64,000 nt of DNA, taken from positions 1-64,000 of the forward strand of contig CANJLD010000022.1 of assembly GCA_947475165.1 (NCBI GenBank), read 5' to 3'. Position numbers and translations under genes: made by a program. This stretch comes from Bacteroidota bacterium (GTDB lineage Bacteria; Bacteroidota; Bacteroidia; Chitinophagales; LD1). A model generated the notes under the pieces. It saw nothing but the letters and a program-made list of their open reading frames with translations. It was not told the origin of the DNA and made no database searches. Shown one piece after another: positions 33,657 through 42,049 of the stretch (position 1 is the first letter of the stretch; each line of letters begins with the position of its first letter).

Positions 33657-35327
33657 ATGAAAAAACTGTACTCATTCGTTGTGCTGTTGTTTTTTGTTTA
33701 TGCCAACACAACTGCACAAAGCACCTATCAGCAGGTGTATGCTATCTTTCAGGCAAAATGCACCGGTGCCTGCCATGCGGGCGCATTACCTTCGGGTAAT
33801 TTAGATTTAAGCGGTTCCGAAGATTCTGTTTACCTGCGTTTAGTAAATGCAGCACCGGTTAACCCCGCTGCTGTTACAGCCGGTTACAAGCGCGTATCAC
33901 CGGGCTATCCGTTCCGCAGTTTTCTTATGAAAAAAGTAAACCACGGGCTTGACCCACAAAACGATTTATTGCCATTAGAAGGTAACACCATGCCTATGAC
34001 CTACCCGGCAGATACATTGGCAAAAGAACAAGTTGAACTTATTCGCCAGTGGATTATATGGGGGGCTAAAGACACTGGCACGGCTTATAACTCAGCGCTT
34101 ATTCACGATTACTATAACGGCTCGGGCGTAGAGGAAACTACTGCACCGCTCACACCGGCTCAGGAAGGGCGCGAGGGTTATCAGCTAAAATTTGGCCCCG
34201 TGTTTTTACAGCCGCAGGGCGAGTTTGAATACTTTCAGGTATACGACCCTAAGCTTCCTGCATCGGTAGAAGTTACAGAGATGCATGCCAAACTTCCACC
34301 TAACTCTCACCACTGGGTACTGCGCACTATATCACAGGCAGGAGCAACTGCTATGGGTGTAGCACCACAGGAAGGGGCAAATTTTAATACTCAAATTCAG
34401 GTATTTCAATACAGTAAGTTTAAGGGCATCTGGCAGTTTAGCGATGACCTTATTCTGCCTGCCGGCACAGCACACTACCAGCAACAGAACGAACAACTGT
34501 TATTAAACTTACACATGCATAATTACAGCAGTACACAGATACTTGGCTGCTCGGCTTATATGAATGTTTACACACAGCCTATGGGCAGCGGTGCGGTAGA
34601 AATGAAAACCGATTTATCGAGCTATGGCGGGCAAAACCCTTTTGCCCTGCAAATTCCGCCAACCGGTCAGCCTTATACCGTGCAAAACCCATACACCGCA
34701 CCGGGCGAAACCCGTTACTTCTGGAACATACAATCGCATACACACCAATGGGGTAAAGACTTTGATATGTTTCTACGCAACAGCGATGGCACCAAGGGCG
34801 CACAGTTTTACGAAGGCTTCTATAATGAAGATTACAGCTTTAACCAGGGCTATTACGATTACGCCCACCCGGCAGTAAAAACCTTCGACCCGTTAATGGC
34901 GGTGAACATGGACAACGGAATGATTTTCGAGGCCACTTACCAGAATAACACAGCGGCCACTATTCCTTTCTCATTAACCACACAGGGCGAAATGTTTGTT
35001 ACCTATTTTCAATATACCAACGAATTACCGGCTACTGCGGTAAACAATGTGACAGAAAACAGCGCAGCTTTACAAGTTTACCCTAACCCGTCAAAAGATA
35101 TTTTTAACCTGAGCTATACCACTGACGGGAACAAAGATGTAACGGTAGATTTATACAACAGCGTAGGCGCAAAAATCAAGACACTCTTCAATGGTTTGCA
35201 GATAAACGGCAAACACACTATGCACATAAGCACCAGCGAAGAAAACTTAGCTGCGGGCATTTATTTCATTCACCTGAACATCAGCGGTAACCTAACCATC
35301 AGCAAGATTGTGGTAATGAATAGGTAA
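33657..35327 (+). CDS. Secreted copper-monooxygenase-like protein with cytochrome-like N-terminus and T9SS domain
   Basis: 556 residues. Signal peptide MKKLYSFVVLLFFVYANTTA; residues about 25-130 resemble the planctomycete-type cytochrome domain but with an unusual CX3CH (KCTGACHAG); residues about 165-460 look like a type II ascorbate-dependent copper monooxygenase C-terminal half, with possible copper ligands in NSHHW, LNLHMHNYS and SHTHQWG; the last 80 residues are a type IX sorting domain (ALQVYPNPSKDIFNLS ... AAGIYFIH). Substrate unknown. The 297 bases upstream (33359-33656) are AT-rich; I see no clear promoter there. Confidence 0.75.
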   Translation: MKKLYSFVVLLFFVYANTTAQSTYQQVYAIFQAKCTGACHAGALPSGNLDLSGSEDSVYLRLVNAAPVNPAAVTAGYKRVSPGYPFRSFLMKKVNHGLDPQNDLLPLEGNTMPMTYPADTLAKEQVELIRQWIIWGAKDTGTAYNSALIHDYYNGSGVEETTAPLTPAQEGREGYQLKFGPVFLQPQGEFEYFQVYDPKLPASVEVTEMHAKLPPNSHHWVLRTISQAGATAMGVAPQEGANFNTQIQVFQYSKFKGIWQFSDDLILPAGTAHYQQQNEQLLLNLHMHNYSSTQILGCSAYMNVYTQPMGSGAVEMKTDLSSYGGQNPFALQIPPTGQPYTVQNPYTAPGETRYFWNIQSHTHQWGKDFDMFLRNSDGTKGAQFYEGFYNEDYSFNQGYYDYAHPAVKTFDPLMAVNMDNGMIFEATYQNNTAATIPFSLTTQGEMFVTYFQYTNELPATAVNNVTENSAALQVYPNPSKDIFNLSYTTDGNKDVTVDLYNSVGAKIKTLFNGLQINGKHTMHISTSEENLAAGIYFIHLNISGNLTISKIVVMNR

Positions 35328-35351
35328 TAAGCTTTTAAGTAAAAAAGGCAG

Positions 35352-35386
35352 CAGGTTCTCCGTTTCGAGAACCTGTTTCTTTTTTG
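35352..35386 (+). terminator. Intrinsic terminator of the copper-monooxygenase-like gene
   Basis: CAGGTTCTC (35352-35360) pairs with GAGAACCTG (35367-35375) over a 6-base loop, followed by TTTCTTTTTT. Confidence 0.9.
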
Positions 35387-35440
35387 CTTGCTTATGCTTA
35401 GCTTCGACAGAACTTGTCAGGACACAAGGGGATGTGTTAA

Positions 35441-35488
35441 GGCACAAGAAGCTTTGCTCATGACTTTGCTTCATTCTTGCGCCAGTGG
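35441..35488. repeat. Dispersed repeat, GGCACAAGAAGCTTTGCTCA type, copy 1
   Basis: About 47 bases, starting GGCACAAGAAGCTTTGCTCA and ending near GCCAGTGG. It is closely matched at 38047-38093. Both copies are in spacers next to minus-strand genes. Confidence 0.75.
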
Positions 35489-35538
35489 GGGTGTAGAGGC
35501 GTAGACCGGGGGACATGACTGCTGTTCTTGTATTTTTT

Positions 35539-36231
35539 CTAGAACTCAATAACAACAGGCATATGGTCGCTCCATTCTAACCATTGCTCTTTCTTGCCTA
35601 TTTCAAGCATTTTAATTTTACTGAAATTTTTCTCTGTTGCAAAAGCATAATCTATATGATATGGCTTTTGAATGTTCCTCTGTAAGAAGAGAGTTGGAAT
35701 CTTCTCTTCGCCTTGCGCTTCGTTAAAATATTCGTGATACAAACTTCTTATTCCTATTTCATTTAATTCTCTAACAACATCCGAATGATTCCACCATCTA
35801 TCCCACTCGTCCCAGATTTTATTGCTATTAAAGTCGCCTGCAATCACACAGCTACCCATTAACGACTTATTCAATTGCAAGTACTTCCAAAATTGACCTA
35901 TGTAACGAAAATTAGGGGAGTTGGCGTAATGGTTCCAAACCGCAATTACATCAAATTCATCATTTACTTTAGCTGAAATGAAATACTTGTTTCCACCGGT
36001 ATCCCAACCATTATCCTTAAAGATAATCTCATTTTTGAAAAAAATTGCTAAACCTTTATTCTTGTTTTCACCAGTCCACAAATAACCCTTTGACCAATTA
36101 ATATATTCATCGTTAGTGCATCGTTTAGGGTCTTCACATTCCTGTATTATCAGAATGTCAGCATCGAATTTTTCTAACTGATGAAACTTCTTCCTGAATG
36201 CACCATTACAGTTCCATGTAATTAATCTCAT
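35539..36231 (-). CDS. Endonuclease/exonuclease/phosphatase-fold protein
   Basis: 230 residues. Motifs of the EEP (DNase I-like) superfamily: ITWNCNGAFRKK at the start, IIQECEDP near residue 30, NHYAN, AGDFNSNKIWD near 140, and the terminal SDHMPVV. These give the metal-binding Asn, Glu, Asp/Asn and the catalytic His. Likely a Mg-dependent nuclease or phosphodiesterase in the cytoplasm; similar to exodeoxyribonuclease III-like proteins often carried in accessory regions. 39 bases downstream of the acyl-CoA synthetase gene on the same strand. Confidence 0.9.
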   Translation of the reverse strand: MRLITWNCNGAFRKKFHQLEKFDADILIIQECEDPKRCTNDEYINWSKGYLWTGENKNKGLAIFFKNEIIFKDNGWDTGGNKYFISAKVNDEFDVIAVWNHYANSPNFRYIGQFWKYLQLNKSLMGSCVIAGDFNSNKIWDEWDRWWNHSDVVRELNEIGIRSLYHEYFNEAQGEEKIPTLFLQRNIQKPYHIDYAFATEKNFSKIKMLEIGKKEQWLEWSDHMPVVIEF

Positions 36232-36270
36232 AGAAAATGTTTTTGCACTGTTGTGTTATCACCGCCACCT

Positions 36271-37926
36271 TTAGTTTTCAAATATTACCGTATCGGTTTG
36301 ATTATACCAAATTTCATAATGCGGCTGATATTTATCTTCAATGGGGTTACGCTTTATTTTCATGGTAGGAGTTAACAAACCGTTTTCAATGGTCCATTCC
36401 TCTTTCATTACAATCATTTTTTGAAGCCGCTCGTGTTTCTCCAATTCCCTGTTTACTTGCTGCAGGGTTTCAACCAAACTTTGTTGCAGCATGTTTCTGT
36501 CTTTTGTTTTTCCGTCAACAGAAAGAACCAATAAACCAATGGGCTGCGGCAGCGAACTGCCCACTACACAAATTTGTTCTACCAACTGGTTCTTTAAAAC
36601 TTTCATTTCAATAGGTGAAGGCGAAACATATTTCCCTTTGTCGGTTTTAAAAATTTCTTTTACCCGTCCGGTTATTTTCAAAAAGCCATCAGCATCCACC
36701 ACCCCTCTGTCACCGGTATATAGCCAGCCATCCTGCAATGCAGCAGCGGTCATTTCGGGTTCGCGGTAATAGCCCTTCATATTGCAAGGCACCTTCACTA
36801 AAATTTCGTTGCTTTCGCTAAACTTAAATTCAACGCCAGGCATGGGTTTGCCTACGGTGCCGGCTTTAAAATCGGGTTTATGGTTAAAGTGTGAAATAGC
36901 ACAGTTCTCGGTCATGGAATAAACTTCGGCAATGTCTATTCCCAGTTTAGCCCACCAGCTTACCAGCGAAGTGGCAATGGGTGCAGAACCCGTAAGCGCC
37001 AGGCGGCATTTATTTAAGCCCAAACCTTTTTTAATTTTTGCGGCAATAATATTTTTTACAATAGGAATGGATAAGAGCAAGTCCAGTTTTTTTTGCGGCA
37101 GTTTGGCTAAAATGCCCATTTGAAACTTGGTCCATATACGCGGCACCCCAAGAAAAATAGTGGGTTGCGCTTCGGCTAAATTTTTCACAAACAAATCCAG
37201 CGTTTCGGCAAACCAAATTTCGCTGTTGGTATAAATGCCCACCATTTCTATCAGCATTCGCTCGGCTATATGCGACAGCGGCAGGTAGGAGAATAACCTT
37301 TCTTCGCCATCCTTTAAACCCACTAAATCTTTTCCTGTAGTGGTAGCCCATGCAAAATTGCGGAAGGTATGCACCACACCTTTGGGTTTTCCGGTAGTGC
37401 CGGAAGTGTAAATAATGGTCATTACATCATCTGGGTTATTCTTCGGATATCCTACTATTGGTTTAATGTCTTTCACCAATTCTTCCCAGTAATGAAAACC
37501 ATTTTGTTTAGGACCATACCAGGGAAAACTGATGCACTGTACCCCATCGGGCACACCGGCTTTCATAAAGTTCCAGTCATCTAATTTGCCTACCAGTAAA
37601 ATTTTGGCTTCGCTGTGCTGCAAAACATAGTTCAGCGTTTCGGCATTTACATTCGGGTAAACGGGTATAGATTGGTAACCCGCCATCATTATGGCAAGGT
37701 CGGCAATCATCCAGTGCGCGCAGTTTTTTGAAACTAAAGCAATACGCGATTGCGGAGGAAGATTGTACGACTGCAATACCGCAGCCAATTTTCTCACTTC
37801 ACCGGCTGCCTGTTTCCAGGTAAACGTATGCCAGGTACCATCAACCGGTTGCCGCATAAATAATTTGTCGGGTGTTGTTTGCTCCCAGTGATAGAGCATT
37901 TCAATTGGAGTTTTGAGATTTTCCAT
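36271..37926 (-). CDS. Long-chain acyl-CoA synthetase (AMP-forming)
   Basis: 551 residues, ANL superfamily. P-loop YTSGTTGKPKGVVHT near residue 172, YSMTENCA near 335 (A5), YTGDRG near 402 (A7), GRVKEIFKTDKGKYVSPSPI (A8 hinge and Lys region) near 425. It activates fatty acids to acyl-CoA through an acyl-adenylate, feeding beta-oxidation or lipid synthesis. It fits with the FadJ-type enzyme at 43-45 kb, although the two are not in one operon. The N-terminal WEQTTPDKLFMRQPVDGTWH is typical of the FadD15-like branch. Confidence 0.95.
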   Translation of the reverse strand: MENLKTPIEMLYHWEQTTPDKLFMRQPVDGTWHTFTWKQAAGEVRKLAAVLQSYNLPPQSRIALVSKNCAHWMIADLAIMMAGYQSIPVYPNVNAETLNYVLQHSEAKILLVGKLDDWNFMKAGVPDGVQCISFPWYGPKQNGFHYWEELVKDIKPIVGYPKNNPDDVMTIIYTSGTTGKPKGVVHTFRNFAWATTTGKDLVGLKDGEERLFSYLPLSHIAERMLIEMVGIYTNSEIWFAETLDLFVKNLAEAQPTIFLGVPRIWTKFQMGILAKLPQKKLDLLLSIPIVKNIIAAKIKKGLGLNKCRLALTGSAPIATSLVSWWAKLGIDIAEVYSMTENCAISHFNHKPDFKAGTVGKPMPGVEFKFSESNEILVKVPCNMKGYYREPEMTAAALQDGWLYTGDRGVVDADGFLKITGRVKEIFKTDKGKYVSPSPIEMKVLKNQLVEQICVVGSSLPQPIGLLVLSVDGKTKDRNMLQQSLVETLQQVNRELEKHERLQKMIVMKEEWTIENGLLTPTMKIKRNPIEDKYQPHYEIWYNQTDTVIFEN

Positions 37927-38046
37927 GGTGGTATTTTTTTTCAGTTGGTTGGGTTAAGCCATAGCGTTAGTGACTATTTTAATTATCGGTAGCGGCTGAA
38001 ACCTACGCTAATTTCTAAAATGTTTTGCAACTACAAACTTTGTCGG

Positions 38047-38093
38047 GGCACAAGAAGCTTTGCTCATGGCTTTGTTTCCTACTTTCGCGAGTG
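38047..38093. repeat. Dispersed repeat, GGCACAAGAAGCTTTGCTCA type, copy 2
   Basis: Matches 35441-35488 with a few substitutions (GGCTTTGTTTC against GACTTTGCTTC). It overlaps the stop codon region of the small lipoprotein gene at 38079. Confidence 0.75.
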
Positions 38094-38309
38094 GCGTGCA
38101 GTACTATCTGCATACTTAGCCACGTGATTCGAGAAAACCGTAACCTCTTCTGAAATACGGGTATTTACCGAGTCTATTGTTTTTACGGTTTCGGACAGCT
38201 TCTTCATATTGTCGTTAATACTGTGGATGGGGTTATGTTCGCAGGCTGTAAATAGAAATACCGCAAAGATTACCGCCAGCCATGCAAGGTGTGGTTGGTT
38301 TGTGTTCAT
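38079..38309 (-). CDS. Small coiled-coil lipoprotein
   Basis: 76 residues from the ATG at 38309 (MNTNQPHLAWLAVIFAVFLF); a lipobox FTAC at residues 22-25 (approximately) directs lipidation. The mature part (NDNMKKLSETVKTIDSVNTR) has a heptad pattern that could form a short coiled coil, like Lpp-type or small entericidin-like proteins. No family recognised. The 3' end lies in a dispersed repeat, so the last residues (ARHSRK) may be repeat-derived. Confidence 0.6.
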   Translation of the reverse strand: MNTNQPHLAWLAVIFAVFLFTACEHNPIHSINDNMKKLSETVKTIDSVNTRISEEVTVFSNHVAKYADSTARHSRK

Positions 38310-38496
38310 TCTGCTAACATACATTTATTCATTTGCAAATTGCCGGGGCAAATCCGGAATCGCTTATCGCGAACTTGGCTACAGGCTCAGGTCATGGGGG
38401 GAAGGAATAACCGGAATTAAATTTTGTTTAACTATTGCTGAACAAAAATTAAACAAATGTGTTTTATAGATATTAAATAACCAAAAAACCAGAACC

Positions 38497-39039
38497 ATGA
38501 TTCGTTTAACAAGCATTATTTGCACCGTATTAATTATTCTTTCCTCCTGTCAATCTGCCAACAATTGTCCGGCAGTAACCACAGACCCTGCCGCTAACAA
38601 AACCCAGTTTTTGGGCGATTGGTATGAAATAGGCAGCATTCCTCAGTTTTTCAATATTGGCTGCAACTGCACCAAAGCCACCTACACAGATAACGGCAGT
38701 AATATACTTGTAAGAAACAGTTGCCGGTTAGGGGGTGCCACTATCGGCATTCCTAATGTAATAAATGGAACTGCTTATGCCCCTAATCCGAACGATTTCA
38801 GTAAACTTAAGGTTCAATTTCCTACTTCACCGGTAGCGGCCGATTACTGGATAATTTATTTTGACCCGAACGGCCAGCATATGCTGGTAGGCGACCCCGG
38901 CAAAACTACTTTGTTTGTTTTAAGCCGCAGCCGTACTATGAGCACCGCTACGTATAACACTATATTAGGTAAAGCCATTCCGCTTTGCTATAACATAAGC
39001 AAGGTTAAGAAAACGGATCAGACATCCTGCTATAACTAA
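38497..39039 (+). CDS. Lipocalin family lipoprotein (Blc type)
   Basis: 180 residues. Lipoprotein signal with lipobox LSSC at residues 15-18; GDWYEIGSIPQFF near 40-52 is the first lipocalin signature (GxW). The last part has a TTLFVLSRSRTMS strand, typical of bacterial outer-membrane lipocalins. Four to six cysteines in the mature part (GCNC, NSC, LCYN, TSCYN) suggest disulfides. Likely binds a small hydrophobic ligand at the outer membrane. Single gene with its own terminator. Confidence 0.9.
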   Translation: MIRLTSIICTVLIILSSCQSANNCPAVTTDPAANKTQFLGDWYEIGSIPQFFNIGCNCTKATYTDNGSNILVRNSCRLGGATIGIPNVINGTAYAPNPNDFSKLKVQFPTSPVAADYWIIYFDPNGQHMLVGDPGKTTLFVLSRSRTMSTATYNTILGKAIPLCYNISKVKKTDQTSCYN

Positions 39040-39064
39040 GCTATTGTATACAATTTATGATAAG

Positions 39065-39106
39065 CGAAAGAAGCGCAGCGGGTAAACCGTTGCGCTTCTT
39101 TCGTTT
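39065..39106 (+). terminator. Intrinsic terminator of the lipocalin gene
   Basis: Thirteen-bp perfect arms CGAAAGAAGCGCA (39065-39077) and TGCGCTTCTTTCG (39091-39103), followed by TTT. Confidence 0.85.
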
Positions 39107-39112
39107 CTGCTC

Positions 39113-39134
39113 TTGTTGGCGTTATCACCAACAA
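39113..39134. repeat. Short palindrome, TTGTTGG-CCAACAA type, copy 1
   Basis: TTGTTGGCGTTATCACCAAC then AA. The arms are 7 bp; a C/A mismatch breaks the longer pairing seen in the copies at 42026 and 42492. All three copies lie just 3' of a gene or its terminator. Confidence 0.65.
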
Positions 39135-39210
39135 CCTTTGGCCTTGTGCAAGCTAAAAATAAGAATCTAAAAAATGAATATACATTTGACTTACACTTAA
39201 ACCAGTCTAA

Positions 39211-39552
39211 ATGAAAAAGATACTGCCAGCCCTGCTCTTGTTATTATCTATTGCCGCCTGCACTACTAAAGAAACCATAAAAGATTGCGAAACCTATAAC
39301 TACGGAGTAGTGCACGTTACATACGGTGGCACCGCCAACCGCCACAGCATTATTGCCAATGGCCCCGGTGCTTCAAACGTTCGCGATAAAATTACCGCCT
39401 CAGGTGTTAGCAGCGATACTCTTCATCTCTCGCCAGATACCTGGACACTTTCTATCTCCAGTTTGGATGCCAATGGTTTAGCCATTAGCCAGGATACCAA
39501 AACAGTAACCACCACCAAATGCTCTGACGAAACGGTAACGGTAGCTTTTTAG
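39211..39552 (+). CDS. Small lipoprotein of unknown function
   Basis: 113 residues. Lipoprotein signal (MKKILPALLLLLSIAACTT, lipobox IAAC) and a short beta-rich mature domain (NYGVVHVTYGGTANRHSIIA ... KCSDETVTVAF). Two cysteines (DCETY, KCSDE) could form a disulfide. I recognise no family. Alone, followed by a two-hairpin repeat rather than a simple terminator. Confidence 0.65.
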   Translation: MKKILPALLLLLSIAACTTKETIKDCETYNYGVVHVTYGGTANRHSIIANGPGASNVRDKITASGVSSDTLHLSPDTWTLSISSLDANGLAISQDTKTVTTTKCSDETVTVAF

Positions 39553-39644
39553 CAGGATTTCAAAACCCTGCATTATCTGTTAGTCGAGATAAATTGTGGA
39601 ATGTGGGGAACAGCGGGTGAGAGCGAGTGTAAGCTACTTCATTC

Positions 39645-39760
39645 TTCCCCGCAGGGTCTTCCGGCTCTGCGGAGACCCTGCGGCACTAAAGATGATTTTG
39701 TTAGAAGCTATTTATCACGTTCAATCGCGCAGGGTCGCGAGGGGCAGAGCCTGCGGGGAA
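39645..39760. repeat. 116-bp two-hairpin element, copy 1
   Basis: Begins TTCCCCGCAGGG and ends CCTGCGGGGAA, so the ends are inverted repeats. The first hairpin is about 39649-39683 (CCGCAGGGTCT ... AGACCCTGCGG). A core of about 40 bases follows, starting GATGATTTTGTTAGAAGC, then a second hairpin. The same element, 115 bp, is at 40355-40469. No gene in it. The spacer 39553-39839 holds nothing else that I can see. Confidence 0.9.
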
Positions 39761-39839
39761 GTATGCTTTGTAAGTTGAACCATTGCGTTACAAACGCTAA
39801 AGTCTTTGCATCCTCGTCAAAGACGAGGACGAGCGGGGA

Positions 39840-40280
39840 CTAATGCTTAGGCATGGCTTCATGAATACCCGAAGTAACATCTTCGTGCGCACCCGATTCA
39901 TGGGTTAAACAATATTCATACAATGAATCACAGCGTGCTTCTGTTTTGATTTTATATCGGGCATCTGAATATTTATCCCAGGCTGCGGAGAGTTTCTCCA
40001 ACTGATGTTCACGTGCTTGTTCTCTACACTCACCATTAGGAGAATCGCATAGCTTACGCTCAACAAGATATTCATCGAAGGCTTGTTGCATGGAGGCTTC
40101 ATATTCCTCGTGTATTACCTCTATTTTTTCATCTACTATCTCCCGGCAACGTTCTTTTGCATACTCACAATTTGCCCGGTGCCTGTCTTCGCGTTCTTTT
40201 GAAATTTGGCGGTATAAGGCTGCACCGCTTATAAACATAGCGGCTACCGCAATCATTGCAATAATGGGGGATGATTTCAT
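39840..40280 (-). CDS. Cys-containing membrane-anchored coiled-coil protein
   Basis: 146 residues. An N-terminal membrane helix (IIAMIAVAAMFISGAALY, residues 6-23) is followed by a highly charged helical region. Six cysteines come in three spaced pairs (CEYAKERC, CDSPNGEC, CDSLYEYC), which hints at a disulfide-linked helical hairpin, probably in the periplasm. No family recognised. It sits between the two copies of the two-hairpin element, so the pair may frame a mobile or recombination-prone segment. Confidence 0.6.
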   Translation of the reverse strand: MKSSPIIAMIAVAAMFISGAALYRQISKEREDRHRANCEYAKERCREIVDEKIEVIHEEYEASMQQAFDEYLVERKLCDSPNGECREQAREHQLEKLSAAWDKYSDARYKIKTEARCDSLYEYCLTHESGAHEDVTSGIHEAMPKH

Positions 40281-40354
40281 AGGCTGTTTTTTGTTATAAA
40301 AAAGAAAAATAATAAAAAACCTAAACTCATAAACATGCTCGTGGCTTTAATTTA

Positions 40355-40469
40355 TTCCCCTCAGGGTCTTCCGGCTCTGCGGAGACCCTGAGGCACAAAG
40401 ATGATTTTGTTAGAAGCTATTTATCACGTTCAATCGCGCAGGGTCGCGAGGCGCAGAGCCTGCGGGGAA
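40355..40469. repeat. 115-bp two-hairpin element, copy 2
   Basis: Same as 39645-39760, with four differences. In the first hairpin G at element position 7 becomes T, and its pairing C at position 37 becomes A, which keeps the pair. Other changes are a deletion of one T after position 41 and one G to C. It lies directly before the 21-bp array at 40477. Confidence 0.9.
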
Positions 40470-40476
40470 GGACTAT

Positions 40477-40623
40477 CTTTTTAGAGTGCGCATTTACTCA
40501 TTTGCTTATTCTAACTACCTTTTTAGAGTGCCCATTTATATCCGCGAAGGCAATTCGGAATGCCGCAAAGGGAATTGGGAATGCCGTAAAGGCAATTCGG
40601 AATGCCGTAAAGGCAATTCGGAA
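40477..40623. repeat. Tandem array C: seven 21-bp units
   Basis: Units start at 40477, 40498, 40519, 40540, 40561, 40582 and 40603. The last two are identical (TGCCGTAAAGGCAATTCGGA plus A). Units 40477 and 40519 are nearly identical, so the first part has a 42-bp higher-order period, as in array A. Open frames across it only translate the repeat. With the element at 40355 it fills the spacer 40281-40724; I see no gene there. Confidence 0.9.
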
Positions 40624-40724
40624 CTTCTTTACGTGGTTATTTATATTCTTAACGCAAGGAAGAGACTCCTTAGAGCAACGAAGAATATCCGCAAAGAGAA
40701 GAAAGACACTAATTTTCCCCTCAT

Positions 40725-41066
40725 TTACCTTAATAGCACCGGTTTTTGATTAAAAATTAAAGAAAACGGGAGTAACAACTCCTTTAGCTTTTTACGGGTG
40801 TAAAAGAATACCGGCAGGGTAAGCAGTAAACACGGCAAACTCAGCACTAATAGTAAACGCACCATACAGCCATCGCCACTACAATCTTGCAAACCCCACA
40901 AGGTGGCAAAAGCCGATAGCCCCATTATTATACCGCTGATTATGTTTAGGGTGCGAAGCATGGATAGATTGTTTAACTTTTTCAGAAACACAATAAACCC
41001 CACTACAAGTGCTGCAAACAATATTAGGTAAAAGTAAAGACCTACATCCAGGCTAACTAAAGTCAT
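40725..41066 (-). CDS. Small three-helix membrane protein
   Basis: 113 residues with hydrophobic helices at about 9-28 (GLYFYLILFAALVVGFIVFL), 37-58 and 70-90, and a basic C-terminus (RKKLKELLLPF). A CSGDGC motif lies in the loop between helices 2 and 3. No family recognised; plausible because of length and clean topology. Single gene. Confidence 0.6.
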   Translation of the reverse strand: MTLVSLDVGLYFYLILFAALVVGFIVFLKKLNNLSMLRTLNIISGIIMGLSAFATLWGLQDCSGDGCMVRLLLVLSLPCLLLTLPVFFYTRKKLKELLLPFSLIFNQKPVLLR

Positions 41067-41176
41067 TGTAATGTTTTATTGAGTATAAAAATTAGGACTT
41101 ATTGTCGCAACAGGTTCTCCAACTTCCAGTAATGAAATACACAAGTTACGCTTCGCTAAACTTGCGCGAGCGGGGG

Positions 41177-42004
41177 TTACTGTTGACTCCCCGAAAGACC
41201 TTTCTCAGGTGGCGCAGTTCCAAATGGGACTTTCTTGTATATCATCACACCCCCTTCTATACGGTAGTCGTGTGGTACAAACGCTGGACCTGATGTCGGA
41301 GTCCGTTTAACATAAAAGCCCACCGGTAATGTAAAATATACTTTAACCGGTACACCTCCTTGTGTAGCCGGTTTGAATTTGGGTAATTTACTTACTAAGC
41401 GCAATGCTTCCGCATCTAAGCCTGGGCTAACCGAACGAATCACTTCACCTCCGCTGGTACTTCCATCCTCATTTACTATAAACCGGACAATTACTTTTCC
41501 TTGTATCCCATCCTGCCATTCTTTCTGCGGGTATAGCATATGGTTTTCAATCCAACTGAATAATTTACCATTGCCACCGGGAAACTGCGAAGAAACCTCT
41601 GCTACTGCATCAACCTCCATTTTAAAAATTACTGGCACATAGCTGTAAACCTTTACTACCTTACCCTTATGCATACCGGGTTTAAATTTACCAGTGCTTT
41701 GTGCCGCTGTAATAGCTGCATCTTTCAAAAGTTTATGCGGACCTTTTACCGCAATAATATCTGAAACGCTTCCATCTTCGTTAACTACAAACCGCAGATA
41801 CACCTTACCCTCTATATTCGAGTCTAAACACTCTTTCGGATAAACAACTCTTGAAGAAATTTCAATAATCAATGAATCTACCCCCCCAGGATACTCGGGC
41901 ATTTGTTCCGCTATATTAAGGACAGTTGTATCTGTGGTCATTTGAGCATTTGAACTCAAAAAACCAAATAGTAAAATGAAAACTCCGATTACTGTTTTTT
42001 TCAT
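41177..42004 (-). CDS. Periplasmic protein with two TonB C-terminal domains
   Basis: 275 residues. Signal peptide MKKTVIGVFILLFGFLSSNA, then two tandem TonB-type domains: residues about 35-130 (FPxxx: QMPEYPGGVDSL, YPKECLDSNIEGKVYLRFVV) and 135-240 (SSQFPGGNGKLFSWIENHM, EGKV-type strand IQGKVIVRFIVNEDGST). There is no membrane anchor after cleavage, so it is not a classical TonB. A C7 run in the plus strand (G7 in the gene) lies in the PEYPGGV codons. Similar single-domain protein is encoded next to it. Role unknown; possibly protein-protein contact in the periplasm. Confidence 0.8.
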   Translation of the reverse strand: MKKTVIGVFILLFGFLSSNAQMTTDTTVLNIAEQMPEYPGGVDSLIIEISSRVVYPKECLDSNIEGKVYLRFVVNEDGSVSDIIAVKGPHKLLKDAAITAAQSTGKFKPGMHKGKVVKVYSYVPVIFKMEVDAVAEVSSQFPGGNGKLFSWIENHMLYPQKEWQDGIQGKVIVRFIVNEDGSTSGGEVIRSVSPGLDAEALRLVSKLPKFKPATQGGVPVKVYFTLPVGFYVKRTPTSGPAFVPHDYRIEGGVMIYKKVPFGTAPPEKGLSGSQQ

Positions 42005-42025
42005 ATCCTAATTCTTTTTGCCTTT

Positions 42026-42043
42026 GTTGGTGTTATCACCAAC
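42026..42043. repeat. Short palindrome, copy 2
   Basis: GTTGGTG-TTAT-CACCAAC: 7-bp perfect arms. It lies 6 bases after the stop codon of the gene at 42050-42445 (minus strand) and 22 bases before the start of the gene ending at 42004. Confidence 0.75.
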
Positions 42044-42049
42044 GACATT

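Noticed and set aside
40486-40753. Frames with ECRKGNS or NAVKAIR heptads
   Set aside because: Translation of array C only.
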